From positions 1 to 64,000 of the forward strand of contig VGJL01000004.1 in assembly GCA_016867495.1 (NCBI GenBank): a stretch of 64,000 bases of DNA. Direction: 5' to 3'. The DNA is from Candidatus Eisenbacteria bacterium. Its GTDB lineage: Bacteria; Eisenbacteria; RBG-16-71-46; CAIMUX01; VGJL01. This document shows positions 52,573-61,094 of this stretch, in pieces (position 1 is the first letter of the stretch; each line of letters opens with the position of its first letter). A program made the position numbers and the translations under genes. The notes beneath the pieces are model-generated. The model saw only the letters and a list, made by a program, of their open reading frames with translations. It made no database searches and was not told where the DNA came from.

Positions 52573-52600
52573 CCGCTCCCCTTGACCCCCGGGGGAGCGG
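52573..52600 (+). terminator. ssb terminator hairpin overlapping the next promoter
   Basis: CCGCTCCCC (52573-52581) and GGGGAGCGG (52592-52600), perfect 9-bp stem. The 10-nt loop contains the TTGACC -35 box of the downstream tRNA-Lys promoter. Confidence 0.65.
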
Positions 52601-52610
52601 TATCTACACT
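52582..52610 (+). promoter_or_regulatory. Promoter for tRNA-Lys and possibly tmRNA
   Basis: TTGACC (52582-52587), 17 nt, TACACT (52605-52610). Transcription would begin about 20 nt before tRNA-Lys; tmRNA lies only 14 nt beyond the tRNA and has no separate promoter in the gap. Confidence 0.7.
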
Positions 52611-52636
52611 TGGTTCTTGTCTGTTCGGCTGAACAT

Positions 52637-52712
<76 letters not shown>

Positions 52713-52726
52713 TCTCGATGGAAACT

Positions 52727-53066
52727 GGGGGCGCCTGGTTTCGACGGGGGGAGGGAAGCCAGAACTGCGTGCCGAGCTGTCATGGCCTCGTAAAACCCAT
52801 GGCAACGTTCAACTGCCAACACTGAATTGGCACTAGCCGCCTAGCGGCTACGTCCTCTGCGGTTGTGCCTACTGGGTCGCAGAAGGACGTCGTTACAGAT
52901 GGCTAGTCGCGGAAGCGTCTCGGTACCGCGGCGAAACTAAACGAGGCTGGCCCTGACTGGATCCTGACGGCCGGAGCTTGAGGGGCGAGATACAATAGAC
53001 CGCATACGCACGTAGAGGTTCTCGCAGATCTCCTTTCGGACGCGGGTTCGATTCCCGCCGCCTCCA
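52727..53066 (+). ncRNA. ssrA: tmRNA (ssrA)
   Basis: A one-piece tmRNA of 340 nt. The 5' end GGGGGCG pairs with CGCCTCC at the 3' end (one G-T). The 5' TGGTTTCGACGGGG and the 3' T-arm GGTTCGATTCCC are diagnostic. The likely tag frame is GCC at 52815 to TAG at 52842-52844, encoding ANTELALAA, which fits the AN-x-E-x-ALAA pattern of degradation tags. The CCA end is not encoded. The last 24 nt recur twice to the right as direct repeats, marking this as the insertion target of the adjacent elements. Confidence 0.95.
53043..53066 (+). repeat. Attachment-site core copy 1 (inside tmRNA 3' end)
   Basis: The 24-nt T-arm/acceptor segment ending TTCGATTCCCGCCGCCTCCA. It is identical to 62581-62604 and differs by one base from 61059-61082. 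tRNA and tmRNA 3' ends are classic targets of tyrosine recombinases. Confidence 0.8.
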
Positions 53067-53281
53067 ATTATATGTAGGGCAATAATTTACGGCTGGACGA
53101 TGCTCTGTGCCTCAATAGAGGGTCGTCATACATGCCTGTCGCCGCTCTCTTGTCGGTCGGTCTCCGAGGCCTGATCTGGTTCAAGGGCGTGGGCCATCCG
53201 GAGCGTGAGGAATGCCACCATGCGCTCCTCTTCGGAAGAGGCACGATGCTCGCGTGAGGCGCGGGCAGCGATCCTCACACT

Positions 53282-54700
53282 TCAGCTCACGCGATCGAGG
53301 TAGCCCCGCCTGCCAGAGCAGGTCCGCCCGCCCGGCGCTTTGTGCCTTCTGAGGGTCGCGTTGTTGCTCGTATGGCGAAACTCCTTGCTGCACGCGGGAC
53401 ATCGGAACACGTACGTCGGTCCGACGCGATGCGTCCTGGGAGAGGTCGTCGTCCGCAAGCGCCGAGTCGGCGCTGCGGCATGACGCTGGGGAATCGCAGA
53501 CGGCAGGATCGGCGCGAAGCCGCCGGAGACGAACTCGATCCGGTACCGAGGCGTGAAGGGCTGATCCGTCGGCCGCGCGTTACGGATCTCGGCAGTGTTG
53601 AACGCCTTGATGTGTGTTCCCCCAACCTCCCAGGCGTAGAGGAGGATGTTCCCGGTTCCCGCTTGCCGTAGTGAGTAGGGTTCGACCAGCCGGTCGCGTC
53701 CGTGGTAGGTGAAACGAATGAGAAGCCGGTTCGACCCGGCGAAGCGGATCGCCTCGAGTCCGAGGCCCCGACCCCAGTAGCGGATCCCAGCAGGCGCGAT
53801 CGACTCAAGATCGCCTGGAATGGGCGCCCGAGGGAGTGCAGCGGCGGGAATCGGAACAGGAGTGTCGATCCACTGCAAGGAGGCGGGGACGCCTTCGAGC
53901 ATGCTGTCGATGGGCGGAAGCTGCGGCAGTTGGTGCCGGAGCATGTTCTCCCACTCGGACCTGAGCTCTTCCGCCGTCCGGACATGAGCAACGAGTCGAG
54001 CGGATGTCGGGATCTCAAGTGCCTTCGCCTGGCATTTTCCTCGGAAGAGCTCCCGCGTCCGCTCGAGATTCAGACCGACGTCTTGGTTGTTCAGGACGTA
54101 GACGACGTCATAGAGGTCCCGCGGGCGCGTGCGCTCCTGAAGCGCCCGGGTCTTCTCAGCGAGAAGCTCTTCGAGCGGATAGGCCCGGATGCTCGCCGGA
54201 AGCGGGAGCGTGTCCGGATACGGATGGAAGATCGGAGCGCCGACCGGTTCGCTGAGGAGGGGTTCGTGCGCGGTGAGGTCGAAGAGGATCCGGCGGGGTT
54301 CTCCCGGGAAGGCGAGCGGTCCCTTGTATCCGAGCCGCGCCTTGAAGGTCGCGCGGCCCTGTTTGTCGTGCCTTTCGTCGACGACGATAGTATCCGCGGA
54401 GATCTCGATGCCGCTCTCCTCCGCCACGGCATGGGCGACCTCGCGCAAAACCGTGAGGATCTCGTCCCGCGCGTACGGTGCTTCCGGCCGCAAGGTGAAG
54501 TCGAGATCCTCGGAGAACCGGTACGTTTCGAAGTAACACTTCTTGAGGCAGGTGCCGCCCTTGAACACCCACATCTCGCTGACGACGGGATGGCGTCCCA
54601 AGCCCCAGAGCAGCCAGCCTAGGACGTAGTCCTTCTCGACGACCTCGGGCCGGAGTTGCCACTCGCTCGCCCGATCGAGGATGTCCTGCTTCGTGATCAT
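53282..54700 (-). CDS. abiEii: AbiEii-family nucleotidyltransferase toxin with WYL-like domain and C-terminal zinc finger
   Basis: A 472-residue protein. The N-terminal nucleotidyltransferase has FKGGTCLKKCYF and RFSEDLDF with the catalytic acidic pair. RPRDLYDVVYVL is the second family mark. The middle-to-C part (about 320-400) reads FAGSNRLLIRFTYHGR, VEPYSLRQAGTGNILLYAW, like WYL ligand-binding domains. The end has a C2H2-like CPACSKEFRHTSNNATLRRHK...C finger. AbiEii toxins stop growth during phage infection. The ATG at 54700 overlaps the antitoxin stop (ATGA); longer upstream starts lie within the antitoxin. Confidence 0.85.
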   Translation of the reverse strand: MITKQDILDRASEWQLRPEVVEKDYVLGWLLWGLGRHPVVSEMWVFKGGTCLKKCYFETYRFSEDLDFTLRPEAPYARDEILTVLREVAHAVAEESGIEISADTIVVDERHDKQGRATFKARLGYKGPLAFPGEPRRILFDLTAHEPLLSEPVGAPIFHPYPDTLPLPASIRAYPLEELLAEKTRALQERTRPRDLYDVVYVLNNQDVGLNLERTRELFRGKCQAKALEIPTSARLVAHVRTAEELRSEWENMLRHQLPQLPPIDSMLEGVPASLQWIDTPVPIPAAALPRAPIPGDLESIAPAGIRYWGRGLGLEAIRFAGSNRLLIRFTYHGRDRLVEPYSLRQAGTGNILLYAWEVGGTHIKAFNTAEIRNARPTDQPFTPRYRIEFVSGGFAPILPSAIPQRHAAAPTRRLRTTTSPRTHRVGPTYVFRCPACSKEFRHTSNNATLRRHKAPGGRTCSGRRGYLDRVS

Positions 54701-55536
54701 TCGTCGTCTGATGAGGGGATCGATGCGTTCACCCAGAGTCCCCAACGCTTCAGGAGGCGCCCCTTGCTCCGAATCGACGGATCGAGTCGGATGACGCCAG
54801 TGCTCCGCCGGGCATGGGAGGTCAAGATGAGCGCCGTTTCTGTAGGGAAGAGCCGTTCGAGAAGAAACCCGAATCTCTTGATCCCAGCGGCCCGTGTCGC
54901 GTCACCGAGGTATTCGAGGATCTTCGGGAAGTTCGAGCTCTTCTGTGCGGCGTATGTCTTCAGGATATCGGTGAGGTGCCGGATTCCGCCAGCCCAGGTC
55001 GGATCAACGAGGGCGTCCGCGATCGTCCGCTCACGGTCCGAGACCGGAACCCGAACAGCCCCGCGCCACACCGGCGCGGTTCCGACAACGCGATCCGGGC
55101 GGACTCGGACGAGATGGAACTCCGTGCCGAGAAGACGCGGCGAGCGATTCCGAACGGCGGCGGCGGTCACGACGAAGGTGGACCGGAAGAGCTGTTCGGT
55201 CAGGCCCCAGTGCTCGGCCGCGCTCCAGCCGCCGATGTAGCACGGGGAGAAGAGACGGAGAGCGAGCACCCAGGGGTCGGGCGCGACCACAGCCTCACCG
55301 GCGCTCGACTCAAGCGGCAGGACGTAATAGAGTCCGCGATGCACGCGGGCGAGCCAACCCCGCCGGGCCAGGGCGGCCAGGCGGACGGCCGTGGATCGGC
55401 GGCTCAGGCCGAAGAGCGACGCGGCTTCGTCGACGGTGACAATCCCGCCGACGGCATTCCGAGCCAGGACCGTCAGGACAGCCCTTGCTGACGTGGACTC
55501 GCCCATTGCCTTATTTCGTAACGAGTTAGGTTCCAT
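54697..55536 (-). CDS. abiEi: AbiEi-family antitoxin / transcriptional regulator
   Basis: A 279-residue protein. Its N-terminal winged helix (GGIVTVDEAASLFGLSRRSTAVRLAALARRGWLARVHRGLYYV, read in parts) is the AbiEi antitoxin DNA-binding domain. The C-terminal domain has YIGGWSAAEHWGLTEQ and VPVSDRERTIADALVDP, both typical. It should repress its own operon and neutralise AbiEii. Start ATG 55536 is preferred (MEPNSLRNK); an alternative is 55506. The four-base overlap with abiEii shows one operon. Confidence 0.9.
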   Translation of the reverse strand: MEPNSLRNKAMGESTSARAVLTVLARNAVGGIVTVDEAASLFGLSRRSTAVRLAALARRGWLARVHRGLYYVLPLESSAGEAVVAPDPWVLALRLFSPCYIGGWSAAEHWGLTEQLFRSTFVVTAAAVRNRSPRLLGTEFHLVRVRPDRVVGTAPVWRGAVRVPVSDRERTIADALVDPTWAGGIRHLTDILKTYAAQKSSNFPKILEYLGDATRAAGIKRFGFLLERLFPTETALILTSHARRSTGVIRLDPSIRSKGRLLKRWGLWVNASIPSSDDE

Positions 55537-55792
55537 GGTATGATGCGAATGCCGTTATTCCTCTATTCCAGATACAACTGCACTCGCAGTGTACCCCTGT
55601 GGATCCCCCTGTCAAGACCGTCGGTTCAGAAGATCGCGACGCCGGGACAACGACAAGCGCTGCCCAAGTCCAAGGCCGCCGCGACCACTGCACGGAGCGC
55701 GCGCTGAGAGTCGCGGTCGGCGGTCCGCGCGAGGAGCCGTTCTTCCTGGCGCGCGCCACGCTGCGCTGGAGCGGGCGACAACAGAGAGAAGG
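55537..55792. other. Divergent promoter region of unit 1
   Basis: 256 nt between the abiE operon and the TPR/helicase operon. It is richer in AT near 55500-55570 and contains the short palindrome TAACGAGTTA at 55520-55529, a possible AbiEi site. No clear -35/-10 pair could be assigned to either direction. Confidence 0.4.
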
Positions 55793-57031
55793 ATGATGAA
55801 GAAGATCGAAACCGATGCCGAGGAATGGGTCAAACTGGATCAGCTCATTGCGGAGATCACGGTCCATGCGCAGGGCGACGACGAGCAGTTCCAGGCGTTT
55901 CGGCAGATGCTCGCAGCCCGAATCAGTCTGCCGTCCGACGGGTTCGTCATCGGTGAACCTGTCTCGGTCGTGGGGTTCGAATACGATGGAAACCAGCGGC
56001 GCGGGTTGACGGTGCGGTGCCGGCGCCATGACGGCTCCGAGCATGTCGTGGTGGCATCTGAAGTCATACTTCCCGCAAGCACGGGCGGGGCTCGCTACCT
56101 TGACGCTTACCGGATGTGGATGGGCCTCGATCCGTCGCCTCGCGACGTCGCAACTCCGCCCTTCCGCAAGCGCCAGCACAAGGTCAAGGCGGCCGACATC
56201 GACCTCGGCGGTCCCGTCGAGCTTGTCGTGCTGTCCGTCGCGCAGAACGCGGCGCGTTGCAGGCTCCTGGGCAGCGATCGGGTCATCACGCTGCGCCCGA
56301 GTCGTCGCCTCTGGGATCTCGTTCCCGGCGAAATCGCGGTGGTGAGTCCGCGCAGACAGTGGAGCTACGCCGGTCACCCCTACCTGTCCGGCGAGATCGA
56401 TTCAACGCGACTCGACGCCGCTGCGCTGGGCCTCGTGCCGCTGAAGCTAGAAGACCAGGGCGCCTGGACTCCTGGCGAGGACTACTGGGGTGAGGAGGAT
56501 GAGCCGATCGAGGACTGGGCCAAGCCGATCATCGCCCATGGCCCCAGGCGAGCATTCGAGATGGAACAGGTGGTGCCGGGGAGAGACGAGCACGATTTCG
56601 ACTCCGACCCGATCTGCGAGTCCAACGACCTCAAGGATGCTGGTGATCATGTAGCCGCGCACAAGATCCTCATGGGGCTCTGCTGGGCGGATCTCCGTTG
56701 TCTGGATGCCCATGCACATCTCGGCAACCTGGTCTTCGGCCATGGGCTGGGGGAAGCGATTCGTCACTACGAGGTCGGGTTTCGGATCGGCGAGCTGTCG
56801 CTGGGCCCGAACTTCGATGACCTCCTGCCCTGGGGACATATCGACAACCGACCGTTCCTACGTTGCATGCACGGCTTCGGCCTCTGCCTGTGGCGCCTTG
56901 GCCGATTCGAGGAAGCCGCGCGTATCTTCGACCGGATGCTCTGGCTCAACCCGTCGGACAACCAGGGCGTGCGCTTCCTAATCGACGACGTGGGGAGAAA
57001 GAGGGCCTGGGAAGGCCGGGAAGGGAGGTGA
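55793..57031 (+). CDS. TPR-like protein of the helicase cluster, unknown function
   Basis: A 412-residue protein starting at ATG 55793 or 55796 (GAAGG precedes). The N-terminal part is acidic, then a beta-rich segment follows (VVGFEYDGNQRRGLTVRCRR, VELVVLSVAQNAARCRLLG, LVPGEIAVVSPRRQW). The C-terminal ~120 residues are helical pairs of tetratricopeptide type (AHAHLGNLVFGHGLGEAIRHY, then FLRCMHGFGLCLWRLGRFEEAARIF, read in segments). No enzyme motif is seen. It is followed 40 nt later by the XPB N-domain protein, so it is probably an adaptor for that system. Confidence 0.65.
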   Translation: MMKKIETDAEEWVKLDQLIAEITVHAQGDDEQFQAFRQMLAARISLPSDGFVIGEPVSVVGFEYDGNQRRGLTVRCRRHDGSEHVVVASEVILPASTGGARYLDAYRMWMGLDPSPRDVATPPFRKRQHKVKAADIDLGGPVELVVLSVAQNAARCRLLGSDRVITLRPSRRLWDLVPGEIAVVSPRRQWSYAGHPYLSGEIDSTRLDAAALGLVPLKLEDQGAWTPGEDYWGEEDEPIEDWAKPIIAHGPRRAFEMEQVVPGRDEHDFDSDPICESNDLKDAGDHVAAHKILMGLCWADLRCLDAHAHLGNLVFGHGLGEAIRHYEVGFRIGELSLGPNFDDLLPWGHIDNRPFLRCMHGFGLCLWRLGRFEEAARIFDRMLWLNPSDNQGVRFLIDDVGRKRAWEGREGR

Positions 57032-57070
57032 CCAAGTGGGGAAGAAGTTGATGAGGCTGGGCCCGAAATC

Positions 57071-58981
57071 ATGAAACGATACAACGCTGATGGAGGAATC
57101 CCCACGCTCCAAGTCGCGCTCACTGAGTACATGAACGCGGACGACCTCAGGAAGCTCGCCGCGCTGACCAAACAGAAGCTGCCCACCAGGAAGGGCGACC
57201 TCAGCGACCTCATCTTGCGGCATCTCGGCGGGGAGCGGTTGCGCACAGCCTGGCAATCCCTCGATGAGCTGCAGCGCGCGGCCATCGCCGAAGTTGTGCA
57301 CTCGAGCTCGACCCGGTTCCTCGCCGATCGGTTCCTCGCCAAGTACGGACGAGATCCGAACTGGGGCACCGGCGACAAGTACGGCTACCAGCGCAGCCCG
57401 TCGATGCTGGGCTTCTTCTTCTACGGCAACGGGGTGATGCCGGACGATCTCAAGGCGCGGCTCAAGGCGTTCGTACCTCCCCCTGTCGAGGCCAGAATCA
57501 AGGTGATCGCGGACCTGCCGGCCGCCCACGCCCTTCCGTTCTCCCGGTGGAACCCGAAAACCCATGCCACGGAGAAAGGCACCAAAGAAGTCCCGCTCGC
57601 GGTTCACGAGACCGAGAGAACCGCCCAGCGGGAGCTACTCTCCATCTTGCGGCTCGTTGACGCTGGCAAGGTTTCAGTGAGCGACAAGACGCGTCGTCCC
57701 TCGTCTACGGCAATCGGCATAATCACGAACATCCTCGAGGGTGGCGACTACTACCCACGCCTCCCGGTCAAGGACAAGTGGCACGACGAGAACGCCGGGC
57801 CGATCCGCGCGTTCGCCTGGCCTCTTCTCCTCCAGGCCGGCGGCCTGGCTCAGCTCTCGGGCTCGAAGCTGCAGCTGACGAAGGCAGGCCGAAAGGCGCT
57901 CGCCGAGGCCGCTGCCGAGACGATCCGGACAATCTGGACGAAGTGGGTGGACACGACCATTCTCGACGAGCTGTCACGCATCGATTGCGTCAAGGGCCAG
58001 AGCGGCAAGGGCAAGCGTGGGCTCACGGCCGTATCCGCGCGGAGGGACGCGATCGCCAATGCGCTGGCCGAGTGTCCGGTCGGAGTCTGGATCCTGACCG
58101 ATGAGTTTTGCCGCTTCATGCGAGCCTCGGACAACGATCTCTCGGTGACGCGTAACGCCTGGAACCTCTACATCAGCGAGCCCCAGTATGGTTCGCTGGG
58201 CTATGACAACAGCGCGCGCATTCTGGACGAGCGCTATCTCTATTGTCTCCTCCTGGAGTACGCCGCCACGCTCGGTATGATCGATGTCGCGCTCATTCCG
58301 CTAGTTGGCGCTCGCCGCAACTACGGCAATATGTGGGGCACGGACGGGCTGGCGTACTTCAGTCGCTACGACGGACTGATGTACTTGCGAATCACCCCGC
58401 TCGGCGCCTACTGCCTGGACGTCTCATCGAACTACCAGCCCACGCCTGTCGACGTGAGACCCGTACTGCGGGTGCTGCCCAATCTGGAGGTTGCGGCCAT
58501 CGGTGCGGAGCTCGAACAGAGCGACCGGCTTGCCTTGGATACCTATGCAACCAGAGTGTCGGATCTTGTATGGCGGCTGGACGCCGACAAACTCCTCGCC
58601 GCCACGGAGAAGGGCCGGCCGGTACGTGAGATCCTGGAGTTTCTGATCGCCCGGAACGGCGATGCGGTCCCCGATACGGTCACCCGCTTGCTCGATGATG
58701 TCGCTGACCGAACCTCAAAGATCCATGACCGTGGCCTCGCGCGCCTTGTCGAATGTGCCGATCCCGCACTGGCTGCGCTCATTGCCAACGATTCGCGAAT
58801 GCGAAGGTACTGCATGCGAGCCGGGGATCGACATCTGGTTGTGCCGGCACCTTCGGAGGCGGCATTCAAGCGCGCCCTGCGCGAGCTCGGCTACCTCCTG
58901 GCCCTGGGCGGGGCTCGACCTGCCAAGGACCACCGCCCGAGTTCAGCGGACGACGAGACACCGCAAGCAACTGAGGTCTGA
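57071..58981 (+). CDS. Helicase-associated protein (Helicase_C_3 / XPB-Ssl2 N-terminal-like)
   Basis: A 636-residue protein without ATPase motifs. The start (MNADDLRKLAALTKQKLPTRKGDLSDLILRHLGG, in parts) and the C-terminal ~200 residues match the Helicase_C_3 or XPB/Ssl2 N-terminal-like domain found fused or adjacent to bacterial XPB helicases. The matching C-terminal stretches are RLDADKLLAATEKGRPVREI, LDDVADRTSKIHDRGLARLV and RALRELGYLLAL. The middle has winged-helix-like segments (LLQAGGLAQLSGSKLQLTKAGRKAL). It lies 4 nt before the helicase gene, so a stoichiometric complex with the helicase is likely. Confidence 0.75.
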   Translation: MKRYNADGGIPTLQVALTEYMNADDLRKLAALTKQKLPTRKGDLSDLILRHLGGERLRTAWQSLDELQRAAIAEVVHSSSTRFLADRFLAKYGRDPNWGTGDKYGYQRSPSMLGFFFYGNGVMPDDLKARLKAFVPPPVEARIKVIADLPAAHALPFSRWNPKTHATEKGTKEVPLAVHETERTAQRELLSILRLVDAGKVSVSDKTRRPSSTAIGIITNILEGGDYYPRLPVKDKWHDENAGPIRAFAWPLLLQAGGLAQLSGSKLQLTKAGRKALAEAAAETIRTIWTKWVDTTILDELSRIDCVKGQSGKGKRGLTAVSARRDAIANALAECPVGVWILTDEFCRFMRASDNDLSVTRNAWNLYISEPQYGSLGYDNSARILDERYLYCLLLEYAATLGMIDVALIPLVGARRNYGNMWGTDGLAYFSRYDGLMYLRITPLGAYCLDVSSNYQPTPVDVRPVLRVLPNLEVAAIGAELEQSDRLALDTYATRVSDLVWRLDADKLLAATEKGRPVREILEFLIARNGDAVPDTVTRLLDDVADRTSKIHDRGLARLVECADPALAALIANDSRMRRYCMRAGDRHLVVPAPSEAAFKRALRELGYLLALGGARPAKDHRPSSADDETPQATEV

Positions 58982-58985
58982 CCGC

Positions 58986-60662
58986 GTGGCGCTGTCGCCC
59001 GAAAACGCCCTGATCGTACAGAGTGACCGCAGCGTCCTCCTGGAGGTGCGCACCCCGAGGGCTGAGGACGCCAGGGTAGCGGTTGCTCCCTTTGCCGAGC
59101 TTGTGAAGAGCCCTGAGCATGTCCATACCTACCGCCTCACGCCGCTGTCGATCTGGAACGCCCGCGCGGCGGGGCTCTCCGCCGAGATGATGGTGGCTGC
59201 GTTGCGCGAGCACGCCCGGTACCCGGTGCCTCCGAGCATTGAAGAGGAAATCACCGACCTGGCGGCGCGCTACGGCCGCGTGGTCATCACTCTGGAAGGC
59301 GGGTCGCTGCGATGCACATGCGCGGACGAGGCGACGGCCGAGCTTCTCCGCCGAGATCGAAACGCCGGCCGGTACCTCGCCGACCGCGTGGACGGGACCA
59401 GCTTCCGCGTCGACCTGGGGCAGCGCGGCGCCCTGAAGCAGGCCCTGGTGGTCGCCGGATTCCCGGCCGAGGATCTAGCCGGCTATGTGACCGGAGACAG
59501 CCTCACGATCGCCCTGCGGGAGCGCACGGCCTCCGGCACGTCGTTTGAGGTTCGCGAGTACCAGAGGCGGGCGGCGGAGTTGTTCTATGCGGCGGGTTCC
59601 GAGCGCGGCGGCAGCGGTGTGATCGTCCTTCCCTGCGGCGCTGGCAAGACGATCGTCGGGCTTGCTGCCATGGAATTGGTCGGCCAGACGACGCTCGTGC
59701 TCACAACCAGCCTCACGGCGGTCAAGCAATGGCGGCGGGAGCTGCTCGACAAGACCACCGTTCGTCCGGACGACGTCGCCGACTATACAGGCGAACAGAA
59801 GAACACGGGGCCCGTGACGCTGACCACCTACCAGATGCTCACTTGGCGAGCGGATCGGGAGGACGAGTTCCAACACCTCGAGCTCTTCCGGGCGCGCTCG
59901 TGGGGTCTCATTATCTATGATGAGGTTCATCTGCTGCCGGCTCCGGTGTTCCGCGCGACCGCTGACCTGCAGGCATGCCGGCGGCTGGGGCTCACGGCCA
60001 CGCTCGTGCGAGAGGACGGCCGCGAGGGAGACGTGTTTGCCCTGATCGGACCCAAGCGCTTCGACGTTCCCTGGAGGGATCTCGAACGGCAGGCCTGGAT
60101 CGCCACCGCAACCTGTGTCGAGGAGCGCGTACCCATGAGCGCTGAGCGGCGGATGGAGTACGCCCTTGCGGACAGACGGTCGCAGTTCCGGATCGCTGCC
60201 GAGAACCCGGCCAAGATGGCTCGACTGCATAGACTGCTTGATCGACACAGCGACGGCAGCGTGCTGATCATCGGGGAGTACATAGCGCAGGTTGAGGCCA
60301 TCGCCGAGGAGATCGGATCCCCACTGGTCACGGGCAAGACGCCGCAAGCCGAGCGCGAGCAGATCTATGATCGTTTTCGTCGCAACGAGCTGCACTGCAT
60401 CGTGCTCTCAAAGGTCGGGAACTTCGCCATAGATCTTCCCGACGCCGACGTGCTCATCCAGGTATCAGGCATGTTCGGTTCTCGGCAGGAGGAGGCGCAG
60501 CGGCTCGGTCGCATCCTGCGGCCCAAGGGTGATGGCCGCGCCGTGCACTTCTTCACCCTAGTCTCACGCGATACCCGCGAAGAAGAGTTTGCCCACCACC
60601 GCAAGCTTTTCCTCATCGAGCAGGGCTACTCGTACCAAGTGGTCACCGCCGATGGCGGGTGA
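58986..60662 (+). CDS. XPB-family superfamily 2 DNA helicase
   Basis: A 558-residue helicase. After an N-terminal damage-recognition-like region come Walker A CGAGKT (Lys221), motif Ia TTSLTAVKQW, the DEVH box (Asp312), the LTATLVRED motif with the XPB RED triplet (Arg342-Asp344) and motif VI QRLGRILRPKGDG. XPB unwinds or translocates on DNA in repair; bacterial copies are often chromosomal. Here it sits with its partner inside an island at tmRNA next to AbiE, suggesting a defence or mobile-element role. Start GTG 58986 is the first codon with suitable spacing after the preceding stop. Confidence 0.9.
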   Translation: MALSPENALIVQSDRSVLLEVRTPRAEDARVAVAPFAELVKSPEHVHTYRLTPLSIWNARAAGLSAEMMVAALREHARYPVPPSIEEEITDLAARYGRVVITLEGGSLRCTCADEATAELLRRDRNAGRYLADRVDGTSFRVDLGQRGALKQALVVAGFPAEDLAGYVTGDSLTIALRERTASGTSFEVREYQRRAAELFYAAGSERGGSGVIVLPCGAGKTIVGLAAMELVGQTTLVLTTSLTAVKQWRRELLDKTTVRPDDVADYTGEQKNTGPVTLTTYQMLTWRADREDEFQHLELFRARSWGLIIYDEVHLLPAPVFRATADLQACRRLGLTATLVREDGREGDVFALIGPKRFDVPWRDLERQAWIATATCVEERVPMSAERRMEYALADRRSQFRIAAENPAKMARLHRLLDRHSDGSVLIIGEYIAQVEAIAEEIGSPLVTGKTPQAEREQIYDRFRRNELHCIVLSKVGNFAIDLPDADVLIQVSGMFGSRQEEAQRLGRILRPKGDGRAVHFFTLVSRDTREEEFAHHRKLFLIEQGYSYQVVTADGG

Positions 60663-60896
60663 AGACCGAGAGGCGCACTCCCGCAAGGAGCGCCGCTCCT
60701 TGGTGGTGCCCTGGCCGCAGAGCGCATGATTGCCGAGTCTCGGCTCCTTCCGAGGGCCTTGTTGGAGCATCGAGGCGTCAGGACCTGAAGGCGGCGTGCG
60801 ATGGGCAGTCATTGTCCGGCGGATCAGCATGTTCACGAAGATTCAAGTGGACCCTGGTTTGATCTGGACGGCATGAAGTGGATCAGGCAGGCGGCG
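60663..60896. other. Non-coding spacer before module A
   Basis: About 235 nt between the helicase stop and the first terminal module. No gene or hairpin terminator was recognised. Confidence 0.4.
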
Positions 60897-61082
60897 GGAC
60901 CCTGCCCTGCCGCCTCCAAAATGCCTCCACGACCGGGGGGGACTCGGGGGGACTCCAGGGGATAGAGGGGCAACGGAAAGGCGGCGGTAACTCGTGGTTT
61001 TCGAACCCGATCCGTCCGAACTCGCGCAGCGCCATCCGGTTAGGTTCTTGCCCGTAATCGGCTTCGATTCCCGCCGCCTCCA
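60897..61082 (+). repeat. Terminal module A with attachment-site core copy 2
   Basis: About 186 bp. It opens with CCTGCCCTGCCGCCTCCA (60901-60918), continues with AATGCCTCC and a G-run, and closes with CCGGTTAGGTTCTTGCCCG plus the core (61036-61082). The last 47 nt match module B with three mismatches. The core differs from tmRNA by one base (61062). The opening 18-mer itself ends with the same GCCGCCTCCA as the core. Confidence 0.8.
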
Positions 61083-61094
61083 CATCCCGAAGCG

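Larger units (their letters stand above)
53067..61082 (+). mobile_element. Unit 1: putative genomic island integrated at tmRNA
   Basis: The unit is bounded by core copies 1 and 2. It begins with an AT-rich stretch (ATTATATGTAGGGC) unlike the chromosome to the left. It carries a leftward AbiEi/AbiEii pair, a rightward three-gene TPR/XPB-helicase cluster and a terminal module. No integrase or transposase gene is found inside, so it is either non-autonomous, decayed or mobilised in trans. The 215 nt between tmRNA and abiEii hold no gene. Confidence 0.6.

Noticed and set aside
53067-53281. An integrase or excisionase gene next to tmRNA
   Set aside because: Both strands were read; only short frames without recombinase motifs (no R-H-R-Y pattern) are present.
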